8,591 nt of DNA, from positions 1 through 8,591 of the forward strand of contig JALOLX010000045.1 of assembly GCA_025455765.1 (NCBI GenBank), in the 5' to 3' direction. A program made the translations under genes and the position numbers. This document shows positions 1-6,270 of the stretch, piece after piece. Below the pieces are notes generated by a model. It made no database searches. It saw only the letters and a list, made by a program, of their open reading frames with translations, and had not been told where the DNA came from. This DNA is from Flavobacteriales bacterium. Lineage in GTDB: Bacteria > Bacteroidota > Bacteroidia > Flavobacteriales_F > PHOS-HE28. Position 1 is the first letter of the stretch; every line of letters starts with the position of its first letter.

Positions 1-1163
1 GGTTCGGCTTTCTTGGGGCCTCCCACCATCACATAGGGGTGGTCACCCACCACCGGGATATCGCGCTTGATCAAGCGGGTGATGTCGCGCAGGTATTCCT
101 TCTCCTCATGGTCGCAGAAGGAGAGGGCTTTGCCACTGGCACCGGCACGTCCCGTGCGACCGATGCGGTGAACGTAGGTCTCCGGTACGTTGGGCAGGTC
201 GAAGTTGATCACGTGGGTGAGCCCATCGATGTCGATGCCGCGCGCCGCGATATCCGTGGCCACCAGGGCACGCAGCTTGCCTTCCTTGAAGCCCTTGAGG
301 GCGTTCTGTCGGGCGGTCTGGCTCTTGTTGCCGTGGATGGCCTCCGCAGCGAAACCAGCTTGCGTCAGCACCTTTGCGATCTTGTTGGCACCATGCTTGG
401 TACGCGAGAAGACGAGCGCTTCGCGAATGGCGTCGCCTTCCAGGAGATGGAGCAGCAGCTTGTTCTTGTCCGTGCGGTCCACGAAGAAGATGCGCTGGTC
501 GATGGTCTCCGCGGTGCTGCTTACCGGGGCTACTTCCACCTTCACCGGCTCGGTAAGGATGCTGTTGGCCAGCTTGGCGATCTCCGGTGGCATGGTGGCA
601 CTGAAGAAGAGCGTCTGGCGCTTTTGTGGAAGCTTGGCAATGACCTTCTTCACATCGTGGATGAAGCCCATGTCCAGCATGCGGTCGGCCTCATCGAGCA
701 CGAAGATCTCCAGGCCGTTCAAGTGCACGAAGCCTTGTTGCATGAGGTCGAGCAGGCGTCCGGGCGTGGCGATCACGATGTCCACACCGCGGTGCAGGGC
801 ATCCGTTTGGGGCTTCTGGCCCACGCCACCGAAGATGACGGTATGGCGGAGCTGGAGGTTGCGGCCATAGGCAGCGAAGCTTTCCCCGATCTGGATGGCC
901 AGTTCGCGGGTGGGGGTGAGGATGAGCGTGCGGATGGCGCGCTTGGCCTGCGGCTCGCGGGAGTGCAGTTCCTGCAGGATGGGGATGGCGAACGCGGCGG
1001 TCTTGCCGGTGCCGGTCTGTGCGCAACCCAGCAGGTCGCGGCCCTTGATCAGGTGCGGAATGGCCTGTTCCTGGATGGGGGTGGGGTGGGTGTAGCCTTC
1101 GGTCTGAAGGGCTTTTAGAATGGGCTCAATAAGCCCGAGGTCGTTGAACGTGGTACGTTCCAT
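1..1163 (-). CDS. rhlE: DEAD-box ATP-dependent RNA helicase, RhlE type (3'-partial)
   Basis: ATP-dependent RNA helicase that unwinds or remodels structured RNA in the cytoplasm, typically in ribosome assembly, RNA turnover and cold adaptation. The ATG at 1163 is chosen because it places the canonical Q motif at the N-terminus (F6, then PTPIQ at 27-31). The helicase motifs follow in order: Walker A AQTGTGKT (48-55), PTRELA (84-89), TPGRLLD (133-139), DEAD (157-160), SAT (188-190), a RecA2 domain with ATDIAARGID around 302-311, and HRIGRTGR (332-339). All catalytic residues are intact. The frame is open to the left edge, so 387 residues are visible and the basic, low-complexity tail typical of RhlE proteins lies outside the window. 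The upstream leader is long and structured, with a candidate promoter about 200 nt away. The RhlE subfamily is inferred from the start pattern FNDLGL and the overall motif wording. Another DEAD-box subfamily such as DeaD/CsdA is less likely without seeing the C-terminus. Confidence 0.95.
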   Translation of the reverse strand, partial: MERTTFNDLGLIEPILKALQTEGYTHPTPIQEQAIPHLIKGRDLLGCAQTGTGKTAAFAIPILQELHSREPQAKRAIRTLILTPTRELAIQIGESFAAYGRNLQLRHTVIFGGVGQKPQTDALHRGVDIVIATPGRLLDLMQQGFVHLNGLEIFVLDEADRMLDMGFIHDVKKVIAKLPQKRQTLFFSATMPPEIAKLANSILTEPVKVEVAPVSSTAETIDQRIFFVDRTDKNKLLLHLLEGDAIREALVFSRTKHGANKIAKVLTQAGFAAEAIHGNKSQTARQNALKGFKEGKLRALVATDIAARGIDIDGLTHVINFDLPNVPETYVHRIGRTGRAGASGKALSFCDHEEKEYLRDITRLIKRDIPVVGDHPYVMVGGPKKAE

Positions 1164-1364
1164 GAAAGATGTGCGCAGTGGGTTCCCGGCGCGGGAGGTA
1201 TGGGCGGCAGGTCCAGGTCATTGAGCCTGGACACACCTGTGATGGTGTGGGGTGCCCCTACGATCGGTCCGGCGTTCAATGAGCCGCTGGTGGAAGGCGC
1301 CTGGACACAAGCTCGAGAGCGAGAGCTGGGCGCGTGGGGCATGTTCACTCACCGGTGAACGACG
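1164..1364 (-). promoter_or_regulatory. Long structured 5' leader of the rhlE gene
   Basis: About 200 nt lie between the candidate promoter and the rhlE start, with no credible coding sequence. Several perfect inverted repeats are visible: a 7-bp stem GTCCAGG/CCTGGAC (1211-1217 with 1226-1232, 8-nt loop), a 6-bp stem CACACC/GGTGTG immediately next to it (1232-1237 with 1244-1249), a 5-bp stem AGCTC/GAGCT (1310-1314 with 1323-1327), and GTTCAC/GTGAAC (1343-1348 with 1355-1360). None is followed by a T tract in the direction of transcription, so these are not obvious terminators. Long leaders occur on cold-shock and RNA-helicase genes, where they allow temperature-dependent or autoregulatory control. 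Applying that here is inference. Confidence 0.4.
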
Positions 1365-1372
1365 CAAAGATA
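1365..1372 (-). promoter_or_regulatory. Candidate Bacteroidota-type -7 promoter box for rhlE
   Basis: Read on the minus strand this is TATCTTTG, an exact match to the TAnnTTTG -7 consensus used by the primary sigma factor in Bacteroidota. Transcription would start near 1360. I do not see a clear TTG/TTTG -33 element at the expected 19-20 nt spacing, so the match rests on one box only. The site sits between the end of the outer-membrane gene and rhlE, which would give rhlE its own promoter. Confidence 0.45.
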
Positions 1373-1447
1373 CGAGAAAGGCGGGAGAAGGTTCGGAAGT
1401 TGAACAAAGACAGCGGTGCGCAATGCGTCTTCAACAGTGTTGGACGA

Positions 1448-2170
1448 TCATTCTTGCTTGGCTCTATTCCGCTTCAGGGCATTCACATCGAACTCAAGAC
1501 AAAATGCAATGTCCGTGATGGACGATCGGGAACGACGCGATCCCTCCTTAAAGAGATCGGAACGAGCAGGGTCGGCACGAACAGCGAAACCGAGGCCATT
1601 TTTCATTACATATCCAACGTCGAACAAAAAGACAAAAGCCAACGGCCGGATATCATCGCTCAGGTCAGTGTTCAGGGGTGTTGGCGTGCCGGTCGGTCCA
1701 GTTTCAAATACGACCTCAGAATTCGCTAATGTTCTTAATTCGAGACCTGGGCCCATCGCAAATCGAATTCCGATGTTCGTTCTGAACTCAATAAGTAGTG
1801 GGATCTGTATTGCAGCTAATAGTGCATCCACATTACCCGTTCGATTGTTATCATTGGCTCTGTACTGTTGGCGCCAGACCTTCAACGTGAATTCAGTGCG
1901 CGGGGAGACTTTTCGGTGAACAGGCCCGCCAAGCATGATCCCAGCGTTCATGACCGATCCCTTTAGGTCATCCCGGTCCAGAGGAATGGCGTATTGAGGG
2001 TCAAGCCCTCGTGGTATTGTGCTCGACCCGTACCCGCCTCGCAATCCAAAGATGACCTGCCCAACGCCACTGAACGGAGCGAATAGGAATAGAAAGGTCA
2101 GGATGGACCATTTAATGTCACCGAAGATCAAGTGCATGCACCTTACTGGAGCCGAGCTAAGCTGCTTCAT
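1448..2170 (-). CDS. Secreted outer-membrane beta-barrel protein, PorT-like, function unknown
   Basis: Predicted 240-residue secreted protein of the small outer-membrane beta-barrel type common in Bacteroidota (PorT/OMP_b-brl_2-like). The N-terminus has a hydrophobic signal segment (about residues 21-34) ending near GVGQ at 35-38, after which mature barrel strands begin (VIFGLRGGYG). Later amphipathic strands include the family-typical pattern IPLLIEF followed by IGIRFAMGPGLELRTL, and LAFVFLFDVGYV; the last strand is near the C-terminus. The ATG at 2170 is used. An ATG at 2137 would give a more compact 27-residue signal peptide and would fit a possible promoter at 2174-2204. A GTG at 2224 in the same frame adds residues with no visible role. 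Sampled 60-base lines inside the gene are about 43-48% GC, against about 60% in sampled lines of the SPFH and glycosyltransferase genes, so it is compositionally distinct. It appears monocistronic: a terminator separates it from the SPFH gene upstream. Ligand and role cannot be read from sequence. Confidence 0.75.
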   Translation of the reverse strand: MKQLSSAPVRCMHLIFGDIKWSILTFLFLFAPFSGVGQVIFGLRGGYGSSTIPRGLDPQYAIPLDRDDLKGSVMNAGIMLGGPVHRKVSPRTEFTLKVWRQQYRANDNNRTGNVDALLAAIQIPLLIEFRTNIGIRFAMGPGLELRTLANSEVVFETGPTGTPTPLNTDLSDDIRPLAFVFLFDVGYVMKNGLGFAVRADPARSDLFKEGSRRSRSSITDIAFCLEFDVNALKRNRAKQE

Positions 2171-2173
2171 GGA

Positions 2174-2204
2174 CAAATATCCCAATTGCCTTTGATCTAT
2201 ACAA
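2174..2204 (-). promoter_or_regulatory. Possible promoter of the outer-membrane barrel gene
   Basis: On the minus strand GATATTTG (2181-2174) matches the Bacteroidota -7 consensus TAnnTTTG except at its first base, and a TTG (2204-2202) lies 20 nt upstream, the usual -33 spacing. If used, transcription would begin next to the ATG at 2170, which favours the ATG at 2137 as the true start with a leader of about 30 nt. One mismatch in a short motif within AT-rich DNA makes this weak. Confidence 0.25.
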
Positions 2205-2267
2205 TTGCGTTCGCCATCGATCACAATATGTAAGAATTATTGGATCATTTATGCATGAAGGAACGCA

Positions 2268-2300
2268 AAAGCCCCGCTGGTACTAGACCAACGGGGCTTT
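2268..2300 (-). terminator. Rho-independent terminator after the SPFH gene
   Basis: Strong inverted repeat: a 9-bp perfect stem AAAGCCCCG/CGGGGCTTT (2268-2276 with 2292-2300), one mismatch, then 4 more pairs TGGT/ACCA (2278-2281 with 2287-2290) closing on a 5-nt loop. On the minus strand the stem runs into four T residues (2270-2267), and it begins 17 nt past the SPFH stop codon at 2318-2320. This ends the nfeD-qmcA transcript and insulates the barrel gene downstream. It could also work on the plus strand, where the stem ends in only three T, but no plus-strand gene precedes it. Confidence 0.85.
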
Positions 2301-2317
2301 GGGATGGCACAGGTGGA

Positions 2318-3310
2318 TCAGCCCTTCTTGTTGGCCTCCAGCATTTCCTTGATGCCGCCCACGCTGCTGAGCACGCCGGTGGCCTCGTAAGGCATGTAGA
2401 TCACCTTGTTGTTCTGGCCGCTGGTCATTTCCTTCAGCGTTTCCAGGTACTTCATGGCGATCAGGTAGTTGGTGGGGTCGGCGTTGGACCCTTTGATGGC
2501 CTCGGTCACCAAGCGGATGGCCTCAGCCTCACCCTGGGCACGACGGATGCGTGATTGTGCATCGCCTTCCGCCTCCAGGATCTGGGCCTGCTTCTGACCT
2601 TCGGCCGTGGTGATCTCCGATTGTTGCACTCCTTCAGCCTGCAATACCGCAGCGCGCTTGCTGCCTTCGGCATCGATGATCTGCGCACGACGGTCGCGTT
2701 CTGCACGCATCTGCTTCTCCATGGCCTCGCGGATGTCGCGCGGAGGGTTGATGTCCTGGAGTTCCACGCGGTTCACCTTCACCCCCCACTTGTTGCTGGC
2801 CTCATCCAGGATGGTGCGGAGCTTCATGTTGATGGTGTCGCGGCTGGTGAGGCACTCATCCAGGTCCAGCTCACCGATCACGTTACGCAGGGTGGTCTGT
2901 GTCAGTTTCTCGATGGCCAATGGCAGGTTCTCGATCTCGTACATCGCCTTCACCGGGTCCATCACCTGGAAGTAGAGCAGCGCGTTGATCTCGGTCATCA
3001 CGTTGTCCTTGGTGATCACGTTCTGCCGAGGGAAGTCGTACACGGTCTCCCGCAGGTCGATGCGCTCGCGCTTCACGAACTGCACGTACTTGTTGCCATC
3101 AGGCAGGTCGCGTGTAAAGCGGAAGACGATCTCACGCGGCTTGTCGAAGATGGGGATGATGACGTTGAAGCCAGCGGTCAGCGTGGTGCGGTACTTACCC
3201 AGGCGTTCAATGACCATGGCTTCACTTTGTTGCACGATGCGCACGCCCTTCACAACGATGAAGACGATGAGCAGTGCCAGTAAGAGGAGGATGACGGTAG
3301 CGGCGTTCAT
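2318..3310 (-). CDS. qmcA: SPFH/Band 7 domain membrane protein, paraslipin/QmcA type
   Basis: Membrane-anchored scaffold protein of the stomatin/prohibitin/flotillin superfamily, which forms large oligomeric rings in the inner membrane and is linked to membrane-protein quality control. It has 330 residues; E. coli QmcA is about 305. Visible features are a single N-terminal membrane helix (about residues 5-21), the Band 7 domain beginning with IVQQSEAMVIERLGKY (25-40) and running to about residue 195 through a region containing VELQDINPP, then an Ala/Glu/Gln/Arg-rich helical stretch (about 195-270) with repeated AEG motifs expected to form the coiled coil, and a C-terminal segment with VIYMPYEATG. 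The start at 3310 puts the membrane helix at the very N-terminus. The gene lies 36 nt downstream of an NfeD gene on the same strand, the classic SPFH-NfeD pairing, and is followed by a strong terminator. The exact substrate or partner protease is not visible. Symbol assigned by family resemblance. Confidence 0.92.
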   Translation of the reverse strand: MNAATVILLLLALLIVFIVVKGVRIVQQSEAMVIERLGKYRTTLTAGFNVIIPIFDKPREIVFRFTRDLPDGNKYVQFVKRERIDLRETVYDFPRQNVITKDNVMTEINALLYFQVMDPVKAMYEIENLPLAIEKLTQTTLRNVIGELDLDECLTSRDTINMKLRTILDEASNKWGVKVNRVELQDINPPRDIREAMEKQMRAERDRRAQIIDAEGSKRAAVLQAEGVQQSEITTAEGQKQAQILEAEGDAQSRIRRAQGEAEAIRLVTEAIKGSNADPTNYLIAMKYLETLKEMTSGQNNKVIYMPYEATGVLSSVGGIKEMLEANKKG

Positions 3311-3346
3311 GAGGGGTTGGGTCGATGGTGTTCGGATGGGAGGAGG

Positions 3347-3793
3347 TCAGGCGTTCTCCAGAGGTTTCACGATCAAGGTATTGCTTTCCACGCGCACCAC
3401 TTCCACGAGGTCTCCCGTGCGCAGGGGTCGGTCGTTCAGCGATTCAGCGCGCCAGTCATCGCCGGCGGCAGCCACACGACCGAGGCGTAAGCCCGGTTCA
3501 AAGTCCTGGGTGACACGGCCGCGTTGGCCCACCAGCGCATCCACATTGGTGCGCACATCGGGTGCGTTCCACATGCGCTTCATGAGCACCGGTCGGATGG
3601 TGAAGAAGGCCAGCAGGCTGAAGGCGGAGAAGGCGATGAGCTGAGCCCCGGACCCCAGTCCGATGGCTGCCACGATGCTCGCACCCACACCCCCCACTCC
3701 TAAACAGAGCAGGAAGAATCCGGGCACGAAGATCTCGGCGATGAAGAGGAGGATGGCCAGGCCAGCCCACCAATGCCACTGAAAGAATTCCAT
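3347..3793 (-). CDS. nfeD: NfeD family membrane protein (partner of SPFH protein)
   Basis: Short NfeD-type protein of 148 residues, close to the usual size of E. coli YbbJ, the QmcA partner. It has hydrophobic membrane segments at about 9-31 (including EIFVPGFFLLCLGVGG, residues 20-35), 36-47 and 50-66, followed by a soluble C-terminal OB-fold domain (about 85-148) with the family pattern VGQRGRV (88-94), a Gly-Asp-Asp-Trp turn near 111-114, and GDLVEVVRVESNTLIVKP (127-144). The OB domain is thought to support oligomerisation of the SPFH ring. The ATG at 3793 gives the start MEFFQWHWW; an in-frame ATG at 3811 adding six residues (MLSTTT) is an equally possible start. Much longer upstream extensions in this frame run antisense into the glycosyltransferase gene and lack family resemblance, so they are not used. 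Co-transcribed with the SPFH gene 36 nt downstream. Confidence 0.88.
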   Translation of the reverse strand: MEFFQWHWWAGLAILLFIAEIFVPGFFLLCLGVGGVGASIVAAIGLGSGAQLIAFSAFSLLAFFTIRPVLMKRMWNAPDVRTNVDALVGQRGRVTQDFEPGLRLGRVAAAGDDWRAESLNDRPLRTGDLVEVVRVESNTLIVKPLENA

Positions 3794-3946
3794 GGTCGTT
3801 GTGCTTAACATGCACGAAAGTAAGCGCGGTGCAAAGTAGGCAGGAGCGGGAAGCGGATGAACGGGCCACGCAAATGGATGGACGGTAGCAGGGGGGCACG
3901 CCTGCGCACCACGGTAAGGCGAACTCTGCCGAACTTCGCGGCAACC
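3794..3946. promoter_or_regulatory. Divergent intergenic region between nfeD and the glycan operon
   Basis: This 153-nt gap separates the leftward nfeD-qmcA pair from the rightward glycosyltransferase operon and should carry promoters for both. On the minus strand two near-matches to the Bacteroidota -7 box lie just upstream of nfeD: TACTTTG (3838-3832, one spacer base short of TAnnTTTG) and TACTTTCG (3822-3815). No clear -33 partner accompanies them, and I find no convincing -7 box for the plus-strand operon. The right part contains a weak 5-bp stem GCAGG/CCTGC (3888-3892 with 3901-3905). The role as a divergent promoter region follows from gene layout rather than from strong motifs. Confidence 0.4.
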
Positions 3947-5026
3947 ATGAAGATCGCGCTGCTGGCTGCGGCCAGTTCGATCCATACGATCCGGTGGGCG
4001 AACGCGTTCGTGGAACGTGGCCATTCGGTGCTGCTGATGAGCCAACATGCCCCTTCCGCCATGTTGGATGAACGCGTGCGTCTGGTGCACCTGAAGCACC
4101 TCGGTGGATCGGGATACCTGGTGAACGGACCGATCGTGGCGCGTGCCATCCGACGGTTCGCGCCCGATGTGGTGAACGCGCATTATGCAACCGGCTATGG
4201 CACACTGGCCCGCTGGAACGCTGGCTATCCGTTGGTGATCAATGTGTGGGGTAGCGATGTGTTCGAGTTCCCGGACAAAGGCCGTCCGTTCCGGGCATTG
4301 CTGCTGGGGAACTTACGCCGCGCGCGACACGTGGTCTCCACCAGTGCGTTCATGGCGCGCCGAACGGCATCGCTTGGTAAAGCGCTGCCCCCCATTGCTG
4401 TGGTACCCTTCGGTGTGGATACCGAACGGTTCAGCCCCGCCACATCGAAGCGGGCCGGTAACGAGCTGGTGATCGGCACCGTGAAGACCTTGGCACCGAA
4501 GTATGGCATCGACACCCTCCTGCATGCCTTCGCATTGGTGGTTGAGCAGTTTCCCCATGTGCGCCTGCATATCGTAGGTGCCGGTCCACAAGACCGCGCG
4601 CTGAACGCTTTGGCCGACGAATTGGGCATTGCCTCCTTGGTCACGTTCAAGGGTGCTGTTCCACACGTCGATGTTCCGCCTGCACTCCGTGGTCTGGATG
4701 TTTTCGTTGCCTTGAGCCGAGCGGACAGCGAGACGTTCGGCGTGGCGGTCATCGAGGCCTCCGCTTGTGGTCTGCCGGTCGTGGTGAGCGATGCTGGTGG
4801 GCTGCCTGAGGTGGTCGTACAAGGTTCAACCGGTCTGGTTGTTGGCCGCGATGACCCTGCGGCAGCGGCGAAGGCGCTGGAAGAGCTCATCCGGTCACCA
4901 GAGCAGCGCCAGGCCATGGGCACTGCGGGCAGGAAGCATGTGCTGGACAAGTACCGTTGGGGGCCCTGTGTGGACCAACAGATCGAGGTGTTCGAGCGGG
5001 TGATCCAAAGCGCTGCCGGAGCATGA
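3947..5026 (+). CDS. GT4-type glycosyltransferase (GT-B fold)
   Basis: Retaining glycosyltransferase of 359 residues that likely transfers a sugar from a nucleotide donor to a lipid-linked intermediate on the cytoplasmic face of the inner membrane. The N-terminal Rossmann domain starts MKIALLAAASSIHTIRWANA (1-20), a start typical of Bacteroidota GT4 enzymes, and includes HYATGYG (79-85) and NVWGSDVF (99-106). The linker PFGVDTERFSP (154-164) leads into the C-terminal donor-binding domain with KTLAPKYG (180-187), HIVGAGP (208-214) and the EX7E motif (E262 and E270 in ETFGVAVIE), followed by GLPVVVSDAGGLPEVV. All expected catalytic elements are present. The ATG at 3947 is chosen because the Rossmann strand begins right there; an upstream in-frame ATG at 3857 would add 30 Arg-rich residues unlike the family. 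It is the first gene of the operon, and its TGA overlaps the next ATG (ATGA, 5023-5026). Sugar specificity cannot be determined. Confidence 0.93.
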   Translation: MKIALLAAASSIHTIRWANAFVERGHSVLLMSQHAPSAMLDERVRLVHLKHLGGSGYLVNGPIVARAIRRFAPDVVNAHYATGYGTLARWNAGYPLVINVWGSDVFEFPDKGRPFRALLLGNLRRARHVVSTSAFMARRTASLGKALPPIAVVPFGVDTERFSPATSKRAGNELVIGTVKTLAPKYGIDTLLHAFALVVEQFPHVRLHIVGAGPQDRALNALADELGIASLVTFKGAVPHVDVPPALRGLDVFVALSRADSETFGVAVIEASACGLPVVVSDAGGLPEVVVQGSTGLVVGRDDPAAAAKALEELIRSPEQRQAMGTAGRKHVLDKYRWGPCVDQQIEVFERVIQSAAGA

Positions 5027-6270
5027 AGGTCATCTTCCTAACCCAGTACTTTCCGCCGGAAACGGGTGCGCCGCAGAACCGGCTGCACGCCACTGCACAG
5101 GCCTTGGTCGGCAAGGGTGCCGAAGTGACCGTGCTCACCGCCATGCCCAACTATCCGGACATGCGTATCCATGCCGCATACCGTGGCAGGTGGCACGTGC
5201 GCGAGGCGATGGACGGTATGGTCGTGCATCGGGCCTGGATCTACGCATCGCCCAAGCGGAGCATCCTTTGGCGCCTGCTGAACTACTTCTCCTTCGTGTT
5301 CACAGCGCTGTGGGTCGGCTTGTTCAAGTTGAAACGGAGCGATGTTCTCCTGGTGGAGTCGCCGCCGCTCTTCCTGGGCATCACGGCCATGCTGCTCGCC
5401 AAGGCCAAGGGCGCGAAGCTGGTCTTCAATGTGAGCGACCTGTGGCCCGAGAGCGCGGTTCAACTGGGCCTGGTCACCAACCGCATGGTGATCCGCTTGA
5501 GTACCTGGCTGGAAGAACTGTGCTACCGGCGTTCAGCGTTGATCACCGGTCAGACCATGGGCATTGTGCGGAACATCGCACAGCGTTTCCCGCGAAAGAA
5601 GGTGCTCTGGGTTCCCAACGGGGTGGACCTTGGAGCCATAGCACGAGCGGAGGATAGTGGTGATCCGCAACAGGTGCGCGCCCAACTGGGGATCGCTGCG
5701 GGCGATCTGGTGCTTACCTATGCCGGCATCATTGGGCACGCGCAAGGATTGGAGGTGGTGCTCCGTGCCGCATCCATGTTGAAGCACGGCAGCACCATCC
5801 ACTTCCTGCTGATCGGCGATGGGCCGGAGAAGGCGGAACTTCAAGCCATGAAGGCCCAACTCGGCGTTGATGCCGTGCGGTTCGTAGAGCGGCTGCCGCG
5901 GGCCGAACTGCTGACCCTGTTGCGTGCCACCGATGCCGTGGTGGTACCGTTGCGCCGGAACGACCTCTTCAAGGGTGCCATCCCCAGTAAGATCTTCGAA
6001 GCCCTTGCCTTGGGCAAACCGCTGCTGCTCGGGGTGGAGGGGGAGGCAAAGGAGCTCTTCATTGATGAAGGACAGGCAGGGCTCGCGTTCATTCCGGAGG
6101 ATGCGGAGGACCTGCTGCGATGTGCGGAACAACTGGCCGAAGATCGCACCCAGCTTGAGCGAATGGGCGCCAACGGGGCACGTTACGTGCGCGAACGGTT
6201 CGATCGTGCGGTGATCAGTGAACGGCTGTGGGAGGCGATGGTGGAACTCAGAACGAGCAAGCCGCGATGA
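5023..6270 (+). CDS. WbuB-like GT4 glycosyltransferase
   Basis: Glycosyltransferase of 415 residues resembling the WbuB/WcaI group, whose characterised members transfer N-acetyl-L-fucosamine or fucose-type sugars during O-antigen, capsule or colanic acid synthesis. Typical features are FLTQYFPPETGAPQNR (5-20), TAMPNYP (39-45), a hydrophobic stretch about 87-101 suited to membrane association, ESPPLFLG (112-119), NVSDLWPESA (136-145), WVPNGVD (196-202), the C-terminal domain opening YAGIIGHAQGLE (233-244), IGDGPE (264-269), and the donor-site segment FKGAIPSKIFE (316-326). The start at 5023 overlaps the preceding stop and begins directly with the first Rossmann strand; an in-frame start at 4957 would read through the end of the previous gene and is rejected. 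Its stop overlaps the next start (ATGA, 6267-6270). No UDP-L-FucNAc synthesis genes are in view, so the donor sugar is unproven and I leave the symbol blank. Confidence 0.92.
   Translation: MKVIFLTQYFPPETGAPQNRLHATAQALVGKGAEVTVLTAMPNYPDMRIHAAYRGRWHVREAMDGMVVHRAWIYASPKRSILWRLLNYFSFVFTALWVGLFKLKRSDVLLVESPPLFLGITAMLLAKAKGAKLVFNVSDLWPESAVQLGLVTNRMVIRLSTWLEELCYRRSALITGQTMGIVRNIAQRFPRKKVLWVPNGVDLGAIARAEDSGDPQQVRAQLGIAAGDLVLTYAGIIGHAQGLEVVLRAASMLKHGSTIHFLLIGDGPEKAELQAMKAQLGVDAVRFVERLPRAELLTLLRATDAVVVPLRRNDLFKGAIPSKIFEALALGKPLLLGVEGEAKELFIDEGQAGLAFIPEDAEDLLRCAEQLAEDRTQLERMGANGARYVRERFDRAVISERLWEAMVELRTSKPR

Noticed and set aside
39..1118. A 359-codon plus-strand open frame opposite rhlE
   Set aside because: It is the complement of a gene with every DEAD-box motif intact. 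The product is low-complexity (rich in Val, Leu, Gly, Ala, Asp) with no recognisable domain, typical of antisense frames in GC-rich coding DNA.
1249..1258. GGGG-TG-CCCC inverted repeat in the leader
   Set aside because: The 2-base loop is too tight for an RNA hairpin as written, and there is no T tract, so it is not called a terminator or separate element.
1115..1348. A 77-codon minus-strand frame in the rhlE leader starting with GTG
   Set aside because: It has no ribosome binding site, a Pro/Ser/Thr/His-rich composition without family resemblance, and overlaps the rhlE start in another frame. A regulatory upstream ORF cannot be excluded but nothing supports one.
1373..1447. Possible terminator for the outer-membrane barrel gene
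   Set aside because: I looked for a stem followed by a T run on the minus strand just past the stop at 1448-1450 and found only a tiny CAACA/TGTTG match with a one-base loop.
1252..1919. Several plus-strand frames (88, 131 and 167 codons) across the leader and the barrel gene
   Set aside because: They overlap one another and the minus-strand secreted protein, which has a signal peptide and beta-barrel strand pattern. The plus-strand products show no coherent features.
2555..3283. A 242-codon plus-strand frame opposite the SPFH gene
   Set aside because: Antisense shadow of a clear Band 7 protein; the product is His/Leu/Asp-rich without domain resemblance.
3794..4183. Minus-strand extension of the nfeD frame into the glycosyltransferase gene
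   Set aside because: The extra 130 residues are antisense to a conserved GT4 N-terminal domain and have no NfeD or protease-domain features such as a ClpP-like serine protease motif, so this is not a long-form NfeD.
4225..4950. A 241-codon minus-strand frame opposite the first glycosyltransferase
   Set aside because: Ser/Thr/Ala-rich antisense frame over a gene with an intact EX7E motif; no independent evidence of coding.
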